DNA of 42,860 nucleotides from Polymyxa betae (Eukaryota; Endomyxa; Phytomyxea; Plasmodiophorida; Plasmodiophoridae): NCBI GenBank assembly GCA_003693705.1, contig RBZT01000320.1, positions 1 to 42,860 of the forward strand, read 5' to 3'. Shown piece by piece: positions 41,183 to 42,860 of this stretch (position 1 is its first letter; each line of letters starts with the position of its first letter). The notes under the pieces were generated by a model. It saw only the letters and a program-made list of their open reading frames with translations, ran no database searches and was not told where the DNA came from. The position numbers and the translations under genes were made by a program.

Positions 41183-42011
41183 ATTGGATTGGATTAGATT
41201 GGATTGGATTATTCTAGTTCGTTGATTTTGGTCAACAGGCGGCGCTCTATCCGAAATGCAAGGCCGATAGTACTCAGGCGTCTGGCCATAATATCTATCA
41301 GTGCTTCTACTTCCAATTTCGAAGCGGTTCTTCATTACACCCGTTTATGCTGATCTCTATGTCGATCGGCCCTGTTAGTAGGACCTAGGAGAGTACTGAT
41401 GATGTAGAGTAGGCACCCGCCCAATCCTACAGGGACTCGAACCCATGTACTCATACCTCTCAGATACTCCCCTACTGGTTTCCCAGCTTCCAATCTTAAG
41501 CGTTATATGTAGCAGCCTTTCTGGTAAGCGTATGTAAGGAAGTCGGCCATAAATGTGCTGTGTGTGTACAGTGCTTCGTTGAAGCTGCTGATGTCGAGTT
41601 CAGTGTATTTGACTCGGAATTTTTTCAGTCGTTTTTTTATACTTTTTGCATCGAATTATGATGTTCGATTGTTTCTGTGTGTCTGTTACAATGTCGGCAT
41701 GTATCTACAGATTCTATTCCTATATTCTTTAGATGTGCTCTAGCCCGTGTATGACCTGTTCGGACTCTGTTTAGTAGTGCATGATTATTGTTAATGGGGA
41801 CGACTGTATCCTCCTTCCCATCGTCGTTGTTGATCTGCATTTTGCCTTCTATTAGAAGTGCTCTATCTGGGTAGCCATTAAATTTGCTACGTTTAACATT
41901 CGCTTTCAGATAATTCTGCAGTCGGAGTCTTTCACGTTTCTTAAACATTAACTTGTATGAAGATGTGAATGGGGAATGCCAATTTCTTATCCAGAAGAAA
42001 ATGAAAGTCAA
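41183..42011 (-). mobile_element. 3' fragment of a non-LTR retrotransposon with an (AATCC)n tail
   Basis: On the minus strand, frames from 42011 downward encode a retrotransposon C-terminus: ALLNRVRTGHTRARAHLKNI is followed by a zinc-knuckle-like CRHCNRHTETIEHH, the post-RT motif of non-LTR elements. Two frame changes in A-runs near 41.65 kb separate this from the final segment ending YAYQKGCYI. About 300 bp of 3' UTR follow. The element ends in a simple AATCC/AATCT tail (41183-41210) that joins the interior of copy C. The 5' side is truncated at about 42.01 kb. Short pentamer tails in place of poly(A) are known in several non-LTR clades. Confidence 0.72.
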
Positions 42012-42033
42012 GGAGAAACAGAAGAAAGTGATG

Positions 42034-42660
42034 AAGAATAATTTATTTAAATTTATAATATAACTTTAAATAAATGAGAACAAAACTAAAAGATATTAAA
42101 AATATTTATTTTGCAGTAGGTTATATTTGCTGGAAATATATAACAAGTATATTCAATAAAATTATGGTTGATAAATTTATATAAAATAAATGAAAATGAG
42201 AATTTTCATTTAAAATAAAAAAAAAAGTATTAATAATAATGACAAAAATAGAAAGAGGATTTTGGTATGACATCAGAAAAATAAATATAAAAGTCAAAGG
42301 ACCCCTGAATGGTTTTATCAGGTCAGGTTTTTCTTTAATGATATACGCCTTGGTAATAAGGGTGAGTTATTAAGAGATTTTGATAAATTAAAAGATGCTC
42401 GTAAATATACGCAAGAAATATTTAAAAAATATAAATTGAAAGAGGATAAGAAATAATGTTGAAGATAAACATAAACAATAAATTTAATATAAAATAAAAA
42501 TGATATTGTTTTTCTGTTTCAAAAAATGAGTTTTTTATTTAAAATAAAAACATTAATTTAAATAAATGAATTCAAAATTAAAGAGTATTTTGGAACCAAT
42601 GATTTTACGTATAAAAACAAGACATAATTAGAGATTATTTATCGTATATATATAAGGAGT
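42034..42660. other. AT-rich island of foreign composition with small frames
   Basis: Composition drops to roughly one-fifth G+C between sharp borders. TTTAAATAAATGA occurs twice (about 42065 and 42556), each time followed by a short frame beginning MRTKLKDIK or MNSKLKSIL. A longer frame, 42271-42456 (plus), reads TPEWFYQVRFFFNDIRLGN and KDARKYTQEIFKKYK, which looks like real protein but has no ATG. TTTAAAATAAAAA tracts punctuate the block. It could be a nuclear copy of organelle DNA, a plasmid or virus-like insert, or part of another transposon; I cannot tell which. Confidence 0.45.
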
Positions 42661-42860
42661 CTGACTCACATTAATATGGCAATCTGACTACGCAAAAATA
42701 ACTGCGACCACTGTGTGTATACAGTCGCTCATTGGGTGGCAGACAAACATCTGTCCATACAGATCGGTAGAGGAATGGCCTTCACTACTGGCCCATTCGC
42801 AGCTCAGGCTCAGCGAATACTTGATCATGAAGAGCAGTTTACTCGTAAAAATACAAGGCT
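42661..42860. other. Right edge; open frames on both strands, unassigned
   Basis: Composition returns to that of the main genome. One plus-strand frame is open from about 42663 to the edge (about 66 codons) and one minus frame is open from the edge to about 42683. Neither carries a recognisable motif. It may be part of a gene or transposon continuing to the right. Confidence 0.3.

Noticed and set aside
41425-41445. tRNA-like B box (GGTTCGAGTCC on the minus strand) in the retrotransposon 3' UTR
   Set aside because: Flanking bases form only three pairs of a T stem and no A box or acceptor stem is found. It is probably part of the retroelement.
1-42860. CRISPR arrays, bacterial operons, rRNA genes
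   Set aside because: No regularly spaced repeats with unique spacers and no rRNA or bacterial gene order were seen. Introns in conserved genes show the DNA is eukaryotic.

Overview
The window is eukaryotic nuclear DNA. Conserved genes are split by GT-AG introns, many only 44-57 nt long. There are no bacterial-type operons or ribosome binding sites. Conserved housekeeping genes sit beside small secreted-protein genes, a lineage-specific multicopy family and several kinds of transposon. AAACCCTA/TAGGGTTT (telomere-like) motifs are scattered through introns and upstream regions. Tiny introns, secreted chitin-binding (hevein/CBM18-like) protein and many signal-peptide proteins would fit a compact, possibly parasitic protist or zoosporic fungus (plasmodiophorid-like or chytrid-like). 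That placement is inference; the sequence alone does not settle it.

Layout. 1-4.8 kb: the 3' end of one gene, a decayed open frame, and a 5'-truncated Xaa-Pro aminopeptidase pseudogene on the minus strand. 4.9-8.7 kb: a complete 13-exon mitochondrial aconitase (minus). 9.8-10.4 kb: a GC-rich four-helix membrane protein between repeat arrays. 12.8-13.9 kb: a nine-exon secreted protein with two chitin-binding domains (minus). 14.1-15.3 kb: a tandem duplication whose second copy is split by a 766-bp Tc1/mariner-type element. 16.7-23.1 kb: two decayed copies (D, E) of a novel modular secreted family, with a secreted two-exon gene and a possible small gene between them. 23.3-27.2 kb: four minus-strand genes, including a PPP-type Ser/Thr phosphatase and a secreted protein with AAS repeats. 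29.0-32.0 kb: a small secreted-protein gene whose second intron holds a complete 2.5-kb PIF/Harbinger element. 32.1-34.4 kb: a small acidic-tailed gene and a broken DDE transposase. 34.6-41.2 kb: copies A (+), B (-) and C (-) of the modular family, C cut by a non-LTR retrotransposon fragment. 42.0-42.7 kb: a sharply AT-rich island.

The most novel content is the five-locus modular family. It combines a signal peptide, two ~190-residue modules each split by a phase-0 intron after an SLC-x-FL motif, and a C-terminal half-module. I do not recognise it. Exon models were built by hand from reading frame, GT/AG and phase agreement; without transcripts they remain predictions.
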